Source: Ochrobactrum chromiisoli (GTDB taxonomy: Bacteria > Pseudomonadota > Alphaproteobacteria > Rhizobiales > Rhizobiaceae). From it: 64,000 nucleotides of DNA. The notes beneath the pieces are model-generated. The model did no database searches. It saw nothing but the letters and a program-made list of their open reading frames with translations, and had not been told where the DNA came from. Shown here piece after piece: positions 25,687 through 34,103 of the stretch; position 1 is the stretch's first letter; the number at the start of each line of letters is the position of its first letter. A program made the translations under genes and the position numbers. Location of the stretch: NCBI RefSeq assembly GCF_026241335.1, contig NZ_JAPHAV010000012.1, forward strand, positions 1 through 64,000, in the 5' to 3' direction.

Positions 25687-27723
25687 TTAGATATCTTTCA
25701 CCAGTCGCAGTGCATCATAAATCGCCGCATGCGTGTTCCTGGCAGCTACTGCATCGCCGATGCGGAACAATTTGAATTTGCTGTCGTCGTCGCTCTCATC
25801 GGTTTGGGCTTGGCCATCGATAAGCTGGGCATAATTAACAGCACCCAAATTGCGAGAAAGCGGCTTTAGATCGTGATAAAGGTCATCATTCGGACGAGTG
25901 CCATGATTAACGATGATCTGATCATGACGCTGTTCTTTTCTCACCCCGCCGTAGTCGCTTCCGATTGTTGCGAATAATTGATTACCTTCTTTTCGTACAC
26001 TTTCCAGAAGGTAGGTGACGGTAAACTTCACATCCCTGTTCTGAAGTGCACGCATATAGGGAACCAGATTCATCGCCATTACTTCCGGCGAGAACGATCG
26101 ATCGCGCGTCATTATCTCAACCTTTGCACCTGTTTGCGCGATGATTTCCGCTGCTTGCAGCGCGACGTGATCGCCTGCGTCGTCGTAAATCAGCACATCA
26201 GTCCCTGGTTTGATATCGCCGGAAATGATGTCCCAAGCGGAGCAAACCAGTTCATTTCCTTCAACAAGTACATCAGTATGGGGCAAACCGCCCGTCGCTA
26301 TGATCACGACATCCGGATCTTCGCTCAGCACCGTGTCGGAGTCCGCCCAGACATTATAGCGGATCTCTACGCCCAGCTGTTCGCACTGAGCCAGCCGCCA
26401 ATCGGCTATGCCCAGCATCTCCCGTCGTCGAGGACTTTGAGCCGTTAGCAGGATCTGACCACCTGCCTTGGCAGCGGCCTCCATAACCACAACCCTATGG
26501 CCCCGTTCACCAGCAACGCGTGCGGCTTCCAAACCTGCTGGTCCCGCACCAACGATAACAACCTTCTTTTCAACATCTCCCTTCGGGACGGAGTGCGGCA
26601 TGGTTTCCTCCCGGCCACTGGCGGGGTTATGGATACACAAGGCCATTCCACCTTGATAAATTCGGTCCAGACAATAGTTCGCTCCCACACAAGGACGGAT
26701 ATCGTGTTCCCGTTTCTCCAGGATTTTCCGTACAATATGAGGATCTGCCAGATGCGCTCTGGTCATACCGATCATATCGACTTTACCTTCTGCAATTGCA
26801 TAACGGGCAGTGGCTACGTCCTGAATTCTGGTTGCGTGAAATACGGGGAACTTCGTTGTAGCCCGCACCTCTCCTGCCAGTTCAAGATGGGGTGCGCTTG
26901 CCATTCCCATGATCGGAATCTGATCCGTCAGTCCAGCATCGGTCTCGATGTGTCCTTTGGTGACGTTCAGGAAATCAATCAAGCCACTGTCTTTCAGACG
27001 GCGGGAAATTTCCAACCCTTCATCCTTGCCGTATCCTGTAGCAACATCCTCGTCAGCCACATAACGCACGCCCAGGATGAAGTCGGGTCCGACCCGCTCG
27101 CGCACGGCGGCAAGCACTTCGAGTGAAAACCGCATACGATTTTCAAGTGAGCCGCCATATTCATTGTCTAGGTGGTTGCTCATCGGCGACCAGAACTGCG
27201 ACAATAAATGACCGAAGGATTCGAATTCCACCCCGTCAACATTGGCTGCCTTCATTCGTTCAGCCGCGTCAGCAAAATCCTTCTTGATCCTGTCGATATC
27301 CCATGTCTCGATCAACTTGGGAAAAGCTCTGTGGGCAGGTTCGCGCTCCAAGGTCGGCGCGACAACAGGCAACCAGTCGGCTTTATCCCAGCGTGTACGC
27401 CGCCCGAGATGCGTCAGCTGGATCATAACGGCTGCGCCATGTTCATGACATTCGTCGGTGAGTTCACGCATCCAGCGAACTACTTCATCCTTATATGCCA
27501 GTACATTATTGAAAACAGGCGGACTGTCGCGCGAAACCGCCGCCGAACCAGCCGTCATTGTTAAAGCAAGGCCCGCTTTCGCACGCTCTACATGATAAGC
27601 ACGATATCTGCCTTTCGGCATCCCATCTTCTGGATAAGCAGGCTCATGAGACGTAGTCATGAGTCTGTTCCTGAGCGTCAAATGTTTGATTTTGAATGGC
27701 TGGAGGAGTGGGTCGTTCGACAT
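25687..27723 (-). CDS. NADH:flavin oxidoreductase, StcD-like N-methylproline/N-methyl amino acid demethylase
   Basis: A 678-residue two-part flavoenzyme of the trimethylamine/dimethylglycine dehydrogenase and StcD type. Residues 1-340 form the FMN TIM barrel (PFKIKHLTLRNRLMTTSHEP at the start, EFESFGHLLSQF in the middle). The 4Fe-4S cysteines are in CVGANYCLDR and GMALCIHNP near 345-365. A second dinucleotide domain begins at VVIVGAGPAGLEAARVAGER (about 390). Its length agrees with Sinorhizobium StcD as I recall it; StcD is a proposed N-methylproline demethylase of stachydrine use. Relatives pass electrons to ETF, and an ETF-QO gene lies in the same direction downstream. Divergent from a TetR regulator. 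Confidence 0.85.
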   Translation of the reverse strand: MSNDPLLQPFKIKHLTLRNRLMTTSHEPAYPEDGMPKGRYRAYHVERAKAGLALTMTAGSAAVSRDSPPVFNNVLAYKDEVVRWMRELTDECHEHGAAVMIQLTHLGRRTRWDKADWLPVVAPTLEREPAHRAFPKLIETWDIDRIKKDFADAAERMKAANVDGVEFESFGHLLSQFWSPMSNHLDNEYGGSLENRMRFSLEVLAAVRERVGPDFILGVRYVADEDVATGYGKDEGLEISRRLKDSGLIDFLNVTKGHIETDAGLTDQIPIMGMASAPHLELAGEVRATTKFPVFHATRIQDVATARYAIAEGKVDMIGMTRAHLADPHIVRKILEKREHDIRPCVGANYCLDRIYQGGMALCIHNPASGREETMPHSVPKGDVEKKVVIVGAGPAGLEAARVAGERGHRVVVMEAAAKAGGQILLTAQSPRRREMLGIADWRLAQCEQLGVEIRYNVWADSDTVLSEDPDVVIIATGGLPHTDVLVEGNELVCSAWDIISGDIKPGTDVLIYDDAGDHVALQAAEIIAQTGAKVEIMTRDRSFSPEVMAMNLVPYMRALQNRDVKFTVTYLLESVRKEGNQLFATIGSDYGGVRKEQRHDQIIVNHGTRPNDDLYHDLKPLSRNLGAVNYAQLIDGQAQTDESDDDSKFKLFRIGDAVAARNTHAAIYDALRLVKDI

Positions 27724-27765
27724 CTTGTTTTCTCCGCAGTAGAACCCTCAAGCGCGTTCGTATTC

Positions 27766-27854
27766 GAAAATAGACATAGCTGTCAAACTTAAAAGTCACT
27801 CGACTGTCAAAACTAGACACTTATGATTATTTTTGTTGCGGCTATGTCTATTTT
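27766..27854. promoter_or_regulatory. Divergent promoter with paired inverted-repeat operators
   Basis: AAAATAGACATAGC (27767-27780) is repeated exactly in inverse orientation at 27841-27854, flanking the divergent promoter region of the StcD-like and TetR genes. Between and across them are GACA/TGTC half-sites: GACATAGCTGTC at 27773-27784 and TGTCAAAACTAGACA farther in. The arrangement fits two TetR operator sites able to repress both directions. Confidence 0.65.
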
Positions 27855-27871
27855 TCTGTTAGGAGAAGCTC

Positions 27872-28519
27872 ATGACACAAACGATCAATGAGACCGGATG
27901 GCGTGGATCGCCTGATGTGTGGTTAACAGCAGCTTACGAAGCTCTGCTGGAATCCGGGATCGATGCGGTCAAGATTCAGCCACTCTCAAAACGTCTCAGC
28001 TTGTCCCGAGCTAGTTTCTACTGGTTCTATAAGGATCGCGACGAACTGCTGAATGCCCTCGTGTCACTCTGGCGCGAGAAGAACACGGGCAATATTGTTA
28101 AACGCTCAGAGGCCTATGCAGAGACGATAACCGAAGCGATCTTCAATGTTAGCGACTGTTGGTTTGACAGTGATCTTTTCGATCCCAAACTCGAGTTTGC
28201 GATGCGCAGTTGGGCCCTGCAATCGGACGAAATTCTTGCTGAAGTTCACACGGCTGATCAGGTCCGATTGAAAGCCCTGACTGACATGTTCTCGCGGTTC
28301 GGTATTTCAGGTCTGGCGGCAGATGTGCGCGCGCGCACGATCTATCTTCTTCAAATCGGCTACATCTCAATGCAGACCAACGAAGATCTGAAACTGCGCT
28401 TGTCAAGAATGCCCGAATACGTGCGCGTCTTCACAGGAAACAAACCAAAAAGAAAAGAGCTCGACCGCTTTTTCTCTCGCCACGGCATAGAACTGGAGGA
28501 GGATTTCTGTGACGATTAA
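27872..28519 (+). CDS. TetR/AcrR family transcriptional regulator
   Basis: A 215-residue TetR-type regulator with the N-terminal helix-turn-helix at about residues 25-55 (SGIDAVKIQPLSKRLSLSRA, then SFYWFYKDRDELLNAL) and a helical ligand-binding remainder. It is divergent from the StcD-like demethylase and its 3' end overlaps the ProC-like gene by 11 bp, so it probably controls the demethylase, the reductase and the betaine transporter. ATG 27872 has AGGAG upstream. Confidence 0.92.
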   Translation: MTQTINETGWRGSPDVWLTAAYEALLESGIDAVKIQPLSKRLSLSRASFYWFYKDRDELLNALVSLWREKNTGNIVKRSEAYAETITEAIFNVSDCWFDSDLFDPKLEFAMRSWALQSDEILAEVHTADQVRLKALTDMFSRFGISGLAADVRARTIYLLQIGYISMQTNEDLKLRLSRMPEYVRVFTGNKPKRKELDRFFSRHGIELEEDFCDD

Positions 28520-29297
28520 TGCTCGTCTCGGCGTCATTGGTGGTACCGGTTGGCTGGGCAAGGCGATAATTCATTCGCTTTTCAGGCGGAATCTTCTCGA
28601 CCAGAGACACCTTAGCGTAGCTAGCCGAACTCTTCGCAAGGAACTCTGGCCTGCTGCCAGACATACGACCGATTGTCAGGAACTCGTCGACAACTCGGAC
28701 ATCGTTATCCTGTCTGTCCGCCCCGAACAATTCTCCTCGTTAAAGGCGGTTGCGACAGACACCCTGATGATTTCCGTGATGGCGGGTGTGTCGATGCAGG
28801 CCATTCAGGAAACAATGTCGTCGCAACGGGTGGTACGTGCCTTACCAAACGCCGCCGCCGCCGTTGGACAATCTTATACACCATGGATTGCAAACTCTTT
28901 GTGCTCCGAAGATGACCGCAAGCAGGTCAGGCTCATATTTGATGCATGTGGCGTCACGGATGAACTGAAGAATGAGCAAAGTCTCGATTATCTTGCGGCA
29001 GTAACTGGGACAGGACCAGCCTATCCCGCGCTATTGGCTGAAGCATTGCGGAAAGACGCGATTAAGAACGGAATTCCCCCTGAGATCGCTCAAAGAGCCA
29101 TGAATGCTCTTCTTGTTGGTACAGGCCACATCATCGAAAGCACAGGCAAAAACACTTCCGAGATCGTGTCGGAATATCTGCATTACCAGGGGATGACAAG
29201 CGCGGCGTTGGAAGCAATGGAGCATGCCGCGATCGACGATCTGGTGAGAAAAGGTGTCGCGGCGGCTCTTTCCAGAGCAGTCATGTTCAGAAGCTAA
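28509..29297 (+). CDS. Pyrroline-5-carboxylate reductase-like imine reductase (ProC family, copy 1)
   Basis: A 262-residue ProC-fold protein: Rossmann motif GVIGGTGWLGKAI at the N-terminus, MAGVSMQAIQ and VVRALPNAAAAVGQ in the middle, and the dimer-domain TGTGPAYPALLAEAL. The usual SPGGTT near the C-terminus is replaced by HYQGMTSAA, so classical P5C activity is doubtful and another cyclic imine or 2-oxoacid substrate is possible. The start is GTG at 28509, six bases after GGAGGAGG, overlapping the TetR gene. It lies just upstream of the betaine ABC operon. Confidence 0.85.
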   Translation: MTINARLGVIGGTGWLGKAIIHSLFRRNLLDQRHLSVASRTLRKELWPAARHTTDCQELVDNSDIVILSVRPEQFSSLKAVATDTLMISVMAGVSMQAIQETMSSQRVVRALPNAAAAVGQSYTPWIANSLCSEDDRKQVRLIFDACGVTDELKNEQSLDYLAAVTGTGPAYPALLAEALRKDAIKNGIPPEIAQRAMNALLVGTGHIIESTGKNTSEIVSEYLHYQGMTSAALEAMEHAAIDDLVRKGVAAALSRAVMFRS

Positions 29298-29310
29298 CCG
29301 AGGACGCTGG

Positions 29311-29345
29311 AAGACCGATTGGTGCGGCAGAACGGTCTTTTTTTT
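29311..29345 (+). terminator. Terminator/attenuator before betaine ABC operon
   Basis: AAGACCG (29311-29317) pairs with CGGTCTT (29333-29339), followed by a run of T residues to about 29345. It is between the ProC-like gene and the betaine-binding-protein gene, only about 30 bp before the latter's start, so it may attenuate read-through. Confidence 0.72.
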
Positions 29346-29376
29346 GGGAAGCCGCTAAATAACGAGGGAACAAAAA

Positions 29377-30378
29377 ATGAAGTACCTGTTGGTATCTACG
29401 ATTTTGCTCGCTGGGTCCATGTGCTCAGTGCCATCTGCTTTTGCAGCAGAATGCGGTTCACTTACTATTGCGAGTATGAACTGGCAAAGCGCCGAGGTGT
29501 TGTCGAACATCGACAAGATAATCCTTTCCGATGGTTATGGCTGTGACGCAGAAGTAATTATCGGTGATACGGTGCCGACGATCACGTCCATGGCGGAAAA
29601 AGGAGCGCCGGACATCGCCCCGGAAGCCTGGGTGGATATGCTACCGGATATAGTCAAGAAGGGCGTGGATGAAGGCAAACTTATTACAGCGGTAAAAGCC
29701 TTGCCTGACGGAGGAGTGAATGGCTGGTGGATCCCCAAATATCTGGCTGATGCTCATCCAGATATCAAAACAATCGGAGATGCTCTAAAGCATCCAGAGC
29801 TTTTTCTGGACCCGGAAGATCCTTCAAAAGGCGCTGTCTACAATGGCCCCCAAGGTTGGGCAGGCACGGTTATAACATCGCAACTGTATAAGGCATATAA
29901 AGCCCAGGAGGCTGGCTTCACTCTCGTCGATACGGGTTCCGCTGCAGGCCTTGATGCGTCGATTGCGAAGGCTTACGAACAGAAGAAGGGGTGGCTTGGT
30001 TTTTATTGGGCCCCCACCGCACTTCTGGGCAAATACGAGATGGTGAAGCTCGACTTTGGAGTGCCTTACGATCAGGAGGTCTGGTCTAAATGCATCACCG
30101 TCGCAGATTGTCCTAATCCGACACCAAGTGCCTGGCCTGTCGACAACGTATATACGCTGGTTTCCTCGTCCTTCTCTAAAAAAGCGAGGCCAGAGATCAT
30201 GGATTATCTCAATAAGCGCGCATGGAGCAACGACACGGTCGGCAAACTCATGGCATGGATGACGGACAATCAGGCAACAGGTGAGGAAGGTGCGAGGCAT
30301 TTTCTTCAGGAAAACTCTGACATCTGGACCAAATGGGTTTCGCCTGAAGCCGCCGAAAAAATCAAATCGACTCTCTGA
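29377..30378 (+). CDS. Glycine betaine/proline-type ABC transporter substrate-binding protein (ProX/OpuAC)
   Basis: A 333-residue periplasmic binding protein with a signal peptide (cut near AFAAECG). OpuAC family blocks: LTIASMNWQSAEV, DTVPTITSMAEKGAPDIAPEAW, NGWWIPKYLADAHPDIKT and WLGFYWAPTALLGKYEMV. The several Trp residues are candidates for the aromatic box that holds quaternary ammonium groups. It heads a binding protein-permease-ATPase operon. A paralogue without its own permease is at 52049-53050. The substrate is probably a betaine such as glycine betaine, proline betaine or DMSP. Confidence 0.92.
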   Translation: MKYLLVSTILLAGSMCSVPSAFAAECGSLTIASMNWQSAEVLSNIDKIILSDGYGCDAEVIIGDTVPTITSMAEKGAPDIAPEAWVDMLPDIVKKGVDEGKLITAVKALPDGGVNGWWIPKYLADAHPDIKTIGDALKHPELFLDPEDPSKGAVYNGPQGWAGTVITSQLYKAYKAQEAGFTLVDTGSAAGLDASIAKAYEQKKGWLGFYWAPTALLGKYEMVKLDFGVPYDQEVWSKCITVADCPNPTPSAWPVDNVYTLVSSSFSKKARPEIMDYLNKRAWSNDTVGKLMAWMTDNQATGEEGARHFLQENSDIWTKWVSPEAAEKIKSTL

Positions 30379-30389
30379 CTTAAAGCTTG

Positions 30390-30407
30390 CGGCGCGGAAC
30401 CGCGCCG
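30390..30407 (+). other. GC-rich intercistronic hairpin
   Basis: CGGCGCGG-AA-CCGCGCCG is a perfect 8-bp stem just after the binding-protein stop and about 60 bp before the permease start. Such hairpins protect the upstream mRNA and raise binding-protein level over the permease. Confidence 0.72.
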
Positions 30408-30466
30408 TAAACGCCCAGCTCAAGCAAGATAAAAAAAGCCAGGCTCGCTTAAAGAGAGGAACTACA

Positions 30467-31354
30467 ATGGAATGGTTTTATAAATTTCCCCATATGAACG
30501 ACGACACCCTACGAGGCCTGAAAAAGGCCATCGATGACGGATTTCGATCGTTCACTCGTGCGTATGGAGATTCGATCGAGTCTTTCTTTTCCCCATTGCA
30601 GACCTTCCTTATACAGTCTGAGCGTTTTCTAACTCAAACGCCCTGGCCAATCATAACTGTGATCATTCTCGGGATCGCATGGCTGGCCAGCAGAAACTGG
30701 AAGATCGTTGTTGGATGTCTCTTTACACTTCTGGCAATTGGTTACCTCGATATGTGGGACGACACGATGCGCACTGTGTCGATGATCTTTGTCTGCACAA
30801 TACTGTCCATTGTTATCGGTCTGCCAATTGGCATTCTCATGGCACGTTCAGACAGCATCCAAAGGATCATAAATCCCATTCTTGACGTTATGCAGACCAT
30901 GCCGAGCTTTGTTTATCTTATTCCTGTTGTGATGTTGCTGGGAATTGGCAAAGTTCCAGGATTAATCGCAGTCGTCATCTATGCTATTCCACCCATGATC
31001 CGCTTGACGAACCTTGGAATCCGCCTAGTTGACAGAGACGTTCTTGAGGCTGCAGATGCCTTTGGATCGTCTGACGGTCAAAAACTTCTAAAAATTCAGC
31101 TTCCTTTAGCTCTTCCTACCATCATGGCGGGTATCAATCAGACAATCATGATGGCTTTGGCGATGGTCGTCGTCGCGTCAATGATCGGCGTTCAGGGTTT
31201 GGGCCAACCCGTTCTCAAAGCGATTGCGAACCAATACTTCACATTGGGCGTATTCAATGGACTCGCAATTGTCGGCATTGCGATCATGTTTGACAGGGTA
31301 AGCCAAGCTTATGGCAAACGCCTACAAAAGCATCAGGAGATGAGCCATGGTTGA
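30467..31354 (+). CDS. Glycine betaine/proline ABC transporter permease (ProW/OpuAB type)
   Basis: A 295-residue permease of the ProW type. Hydrophobic segments begin near residue 60, and the family blocks include TVSMIFVCTILSIVIGLPIG, DVMQTMPSFVYLIPVVMLLG, the EAA loop EAADAFGSSDGQKLLKIQLP and ALAMVVVASMIGVQGLG. ATG 30467 follows AGAGAGGAACTACA and matches the usual MxWFxKFP start; the open frame reaches further upstream over the hairpin. It overlaps the ATPase gene by 8 bp. Confidence 0.93.
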   Translation: MEWFYKFPHMNDDTLRGLKKAIDDGFRSFTRAYGDSIESFFSPLQTFLIQSERFLTQTPWPIITVIILGIAWLASRNWKIVVGCLFTLLAIGYLDMWDDTMRTVSMIFVCTILSIVIGLPIGILMARSDSIQRIINPILDVMQTMPSFVYLIPVVMLLGIGKVPGLIAVVIYAIPPMIRLTNLGIRLVDRDVLEAADAFGSSDGQKLLKIQLPLALPTIMAGINQTIMMALAMVVVASMIGVQGLGQPVLKAIANQYFTLGVFNGLAIVGIAIMFDRVSQAYGKRLQKHQEMSHG

Positions 31355-32420
31355 TAAGAACTTTGGCGGCATTAAAATCCGCAACTTGTATAAGATCTTT
31401 GGTCCCAATGCGGCTGGATATGTCGATGCAGTATCCAAAGGACTGTCGAAAAGCGAATTAAACGAGCAACACGGACACATACTGGGGTTACGCGATATCA
31501 ATCTGGATATTCCATCAGGTAGTATCCAGGTGATAATGGGCCTTTCCGGCTCAGGAAAGTCTACATTGATCAGACATATAAACCGTCTGATTGATCCGAC
31601 GTTCGGCGAAGTTCTTGTGGACGGCGCTGACGTCGTAAAAATGACGTCAGCGGAGCTTCGCGAATTTCGCCGACAGAAGACCGCAATGGTCTTCCAGAAA
31701 TTTGCTTTGCTTCCTCACCGCAACGTGTTGGATAATGCGATATATGGCCTCGAAATCCAGGGCATCCCACGAGGAGAATCCTTAGAAATCGCAATGAGTT
31801 GGCTTGAACGTGTTGGTTTGAAGGGTTTCGAACAAAAATATCCCAACCAACTCTCAGGTGGCATGCAACAACGCGTTGGCCTCGCGCGGGCGCTGGCAAA
31901 TGATGCCCCGGTACTCCTCATGGATGAGGCGTATTCCGCGCTTGATCCGTTAATTCGAACAGATATGCAAACGGTCTTGCTGGATCTCCAAAAAGAGATC
32001 AAGAAGACTATCGTCTTCATTACTCATGATCTGGATGAAGCTTTGCGATTAGGCGATCAAATTGCAATTCTGCGCGACGGCGAAGTTATTCAGCAAGGCA
32101 CCCCTCAAGATATTGTATTGAAGCCAGCAGACGATTACGTGGCAAATTTCGTTAAAGAGGTTAACCGTGGTCGCGTAATTCATGTCGATTCAGTCTTATC
32201 TCCTCTAAATGAATCAACCATTCTGACAGAGCTTCGGGTGTCTTCTGGAACAACGGTTGAAGATGCACTTAGGATACTGTCAGCTACAACAGCAACAGAT
32301 ACAGCAATCGTAGAAGCCAATGGGAAGCCGATTGGGTCAGTCAGCTTGGCCCAGCTTGCGGCCGCAATGGTAAATTCTGAAATCCCCTCCTTCGATACAA
32401 GAGCTATTCAATTCAGGTAA
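31347..32420 (+). CDS. Glycine betaine/proline ABC transporter ATP-binding protein (ProV/OpuAA type)
   Basis: A 357-residue ATPase of the ProV type: Walker A GLSGSGKST near residue 68, Q-loop VFQKFALLPHRNV, signature LSGGMQQRVGLARAL near 170, Walker B VLLMDEAYSALDP, and switch FITHDLDEA. The C-terminal 80 residues resemble a shortened CBS-type region that in OpuA senses ionic strength. It powers the importer with the two upstream gene products. A long hairpin follows the stop. Confidence 0.94.
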   Translation: MVDKNFGGIKIRNLYKIFGPNAAGYVDAVSKGLSKSELNEQHGHILGLRDINLDIPSGSIQVIMGLSGSGKSTLIRHINRLIDPTFGEVLVDGADVVKMTSAELREFRRQKTAMVFQKFALLPHRNVLDNAIYGLEIQGIPRGESLEIAMSWLERVGLKGFEQKYPNQLSGGMQQRVGLARALANDAPVLLMDEAYSALDPLIRTDMQTVLLDLQKEIKKTIVFITHDLDEALRLGDQIAILRDGEVIQQGTPQDIVLKPADDYVANFVKEVNRGRVIHVDSVLSPLNESTILTELRVSSGTTVEDALRILSATTATDTAIVEANGKPIGSVSLAQLAAAMVNSEIPSFDTRAIQFR

Positions 32421-32428
32421 CAAGATCG

Positions 32429-32461
32429 ACACTGAACGGTTTGATCAGCTGTTCAGTGTCT
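32429..32461. terminator. Bidirectional terminator between betaine ATPase and LysR genes
   Basis: GACACTGAAC (32429-32438) pairs perfectly with GTTCAGTGTC (32452-32461), flanked by AACAAG and CTTGTT. It lies between two convergent stop codons and can serve both strands. Confidence 0.8.
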
Positions 32462-32463
32462 TG

Positions 32464-33336
32464 TTAAAGCGAGGTAATGAAGTGCTTCAATGTGCGAACT
32501 ACGAAGGCAACTTCGCCTCTATGTTCATTTCTTACACACATGCGAATTTCATATTCAGGAAGCTCGTCAAAGCCATCATTCGGCGCAAGCAAGCCCATTC
32601 CCGCACTTATACACCACGCAGGAACTGCAGTCACCGCAACATCAGCTGCAACTGCTGCGTAAACGGCTGATGATCCGACACCTTCTAAAGCAATTCGATA
32701 TGGACGACTTACCGCCTCCAACTGCCCAATCGTTGCTTTCCGCCATATACAGTCCTCGTTGAGAACAGCCAAAGGAAGTGGTCGGCGTTCTGGAGCTTGA
32801 CCATTTTTAGCTGCAGCCCAGATTAGCTTTGGTGTTTTCAAAAGTAATCCGTGGCTCTCGCTCGCGCCCACTGCGCAATTCAGAACTACGACGTCAAGTT
32901 GGCCACTCTCGAAGAGACGTAAAAGATTGGAGCCGGTGTCAATAACGGCCTCAACTGACACCTGCTCATTCTCATTTCCCGCCTTTACCAAAAATTCTGG
33001 TAAAAGCTTTGCACCAAAATCTAGGGGTGCACCGAGCTTAACAATCCCACTCACCCGTCTTGATATTATTCGCCTCGTAGCCTCTTCCGCGACGTCTAGC
33101 ATTTCAAGCGCATAGCGATACATCACTGTTCCCTCTGCGGTAACCCGCACATGAGAAGGTGTACGATCCAGAAGTGTCACTCCTACGCGCTCTTCGAGCT
33201 TACGAATTTGAAATGAGACCGTAGACAACGCAAGTCCTAACTCCGCTGCCGCCTTCGTAAAACTCTGATGCTTTACAGTTTCGACAAAGGTAAGAAGAAT
33301 TGGCAGATCCAGCGAAATAAATGATCCTTTACTCAC
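32464..33336 (-). CDS. LysR family transcriptional regulator
   Basis: A LysR-type regulator of about 290 residues: LPILLTFVETVKHQSFTKAAAE then LALSTVSFQIRKLEERVG and LLDRT form the DNA-binding domain; the effector domain follows. I chose the GTG at 33336 because AAAAAGGA lies six bases upstream and it places the helix-turn-helix at the usual distance from the N-terminus; an upstream ATG at 33426 would add 30 atypical residues. It converges on the betaine ABC operon and is divergent from the small genes at 33.5-34 kb. Target unknown. Confidence 0.88.
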   Translation of the reverse strand: MSKGSFISLDLPILLTFVETVKHQSFTKAAAELGLALSTVSFQIRKLEERVGVTLLDRTPSHVRVTAEGTVMYRYALEMLDVAEEATRRIISRRVSGIVKLGAPLDFGAKLLPEFLVKAGNENEQVSVEAVIDTGSNLLRLFESGQLDVVVLNCAVGASESHGLLLKTPKLIWAAAKNGQAPERRPLPLAVLNEDCIWRKATIGQLEAVSRPYRIALEGVGSSAVYAAVAADVAVTAVPAWCISAGMGLLAPNDGFDELPEYEIRMCVRNEHRGEVAFVVRTLKHFITSL

Positions 33337-33548
33337 TGGAATTCCTTTTTCTGGACGGATCAAAAGCCACCTGGCAGTGAACTGCACCACTTCGGTCAGA
33401 ATCTTTTGTACATCCCGTAAATCCACTTGCGAAACTGCTAAATAGTATATAATAATTTTCTGATGTATACAATCCGATTGTTTTGGATATCAATCCGCAG
33501 TCTGGCAGAATGCCAAATCCGCTAAAGCGCAAAAAAACAACGGGGAAT
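33337..33548. promoter_or_regulatory. Intergenic region with ATGTATACAAT box
   Basis: No secure gene between the LysR start and about 33549. The stretch holds ATGTATACAAT at 33463-33473, one of the recurring boxes of this window, in an AT-rich context with plausible promoter sequences for the LysR gene and for the small genes to the right. Confidence 0.4.
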
Positions 33549-33749
33549 ATGATGGACACGAAAGGCAGTCAGCCAGGAAATGGGCGAGAACTCGTTCAAG
33601 AATATCGTCCACTGGGAATACCAGCAGTAATCGCTGCATGTACGCTCACTTTCAAAACTTCTAAAAGCAACAAAGTTGTTACGAGCAACAGTGACCGTCG
33701 AACTCGAAAAGAGACGAATAGCGACGTAATTTTTTATCATACGGACTGA
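33549..33749 (+). CDS. Possible small protein with YRPLGIPAVIAA motif
   Basis: A 66-codon frame starting at an ATG preceded by GGGGAAT. Its middle, QEYRPLGIPAVIAACTLTFK, reminds me of short rhizobial proteins that share a YRxIGIxAVAAA pattern, but I cannot name the family and the rest of the sequence is low in complexity. The remaining bases up to 33850 hold no other gene. Confidence 0.4.
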   Translation: MMDTKGSQPGNGRELVQEYRPLGIPAVIAACTLTFKTSKSNKVVTSNSDRRTRKETNSDVIFYHTD

Positions 33750-33850
33750 TCAATGGGGCCGCTAACGTGTCTTGGCCACGTCCGGAGACGACATGCCCGC
33801 TTCGGATCCTCTTTTCCAGCTAAAAATAATCAATCGAGAAAGGACTATCC

Positions 33851-34045
33851 ATGCCGTGGATACGAGTTGACCTCTCTACAGGTCGAACAGAAGAGCAGAA
33901 GCAGAAGACTGCAGAGGCAATTACTGAAGCGTTGGTCGAACACTGCAACTGCACACCCGAATCCGTGAGTATTGTATTTAACGATGTTGATGCTGAGAAC
34001 TGGGCGATGGGCGGTACTCTTCTTTCCAGAAAAAACAAGGTCTGA
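33851..34045 (+). CDS. Tautomerase family protein (4-oxalocrotonate tautomerase-like)
   Basis: A 64-residue protein beginning Met-Pro: after Met removal Pro1 would be the catalytic base of the tautomerase superfamily. The rest fits a short 4-OT subunit (IRVDLSTGRTEEQKQKTAEA, then TPESVSIVFNDVDAENWAMGG). RBS AAAGGA is six bases upstream. The substrate may be an enol of a 2-oxoacid; the gene lies alone between the LysR region and DUF3422. Confidence 0.88.
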   Translation: MPWIRVDLSTGRTEEQKQKTAEAITEALVEHCNCTPESVSIVFNDVDAENWAMGGTLLSRKNKV

Positions 34046-34103
34046 GTACCATTCTGTAAGCTATCAACCTTGCATCATGGCACGTGGCACAGGACGTCAT
34101 TAA

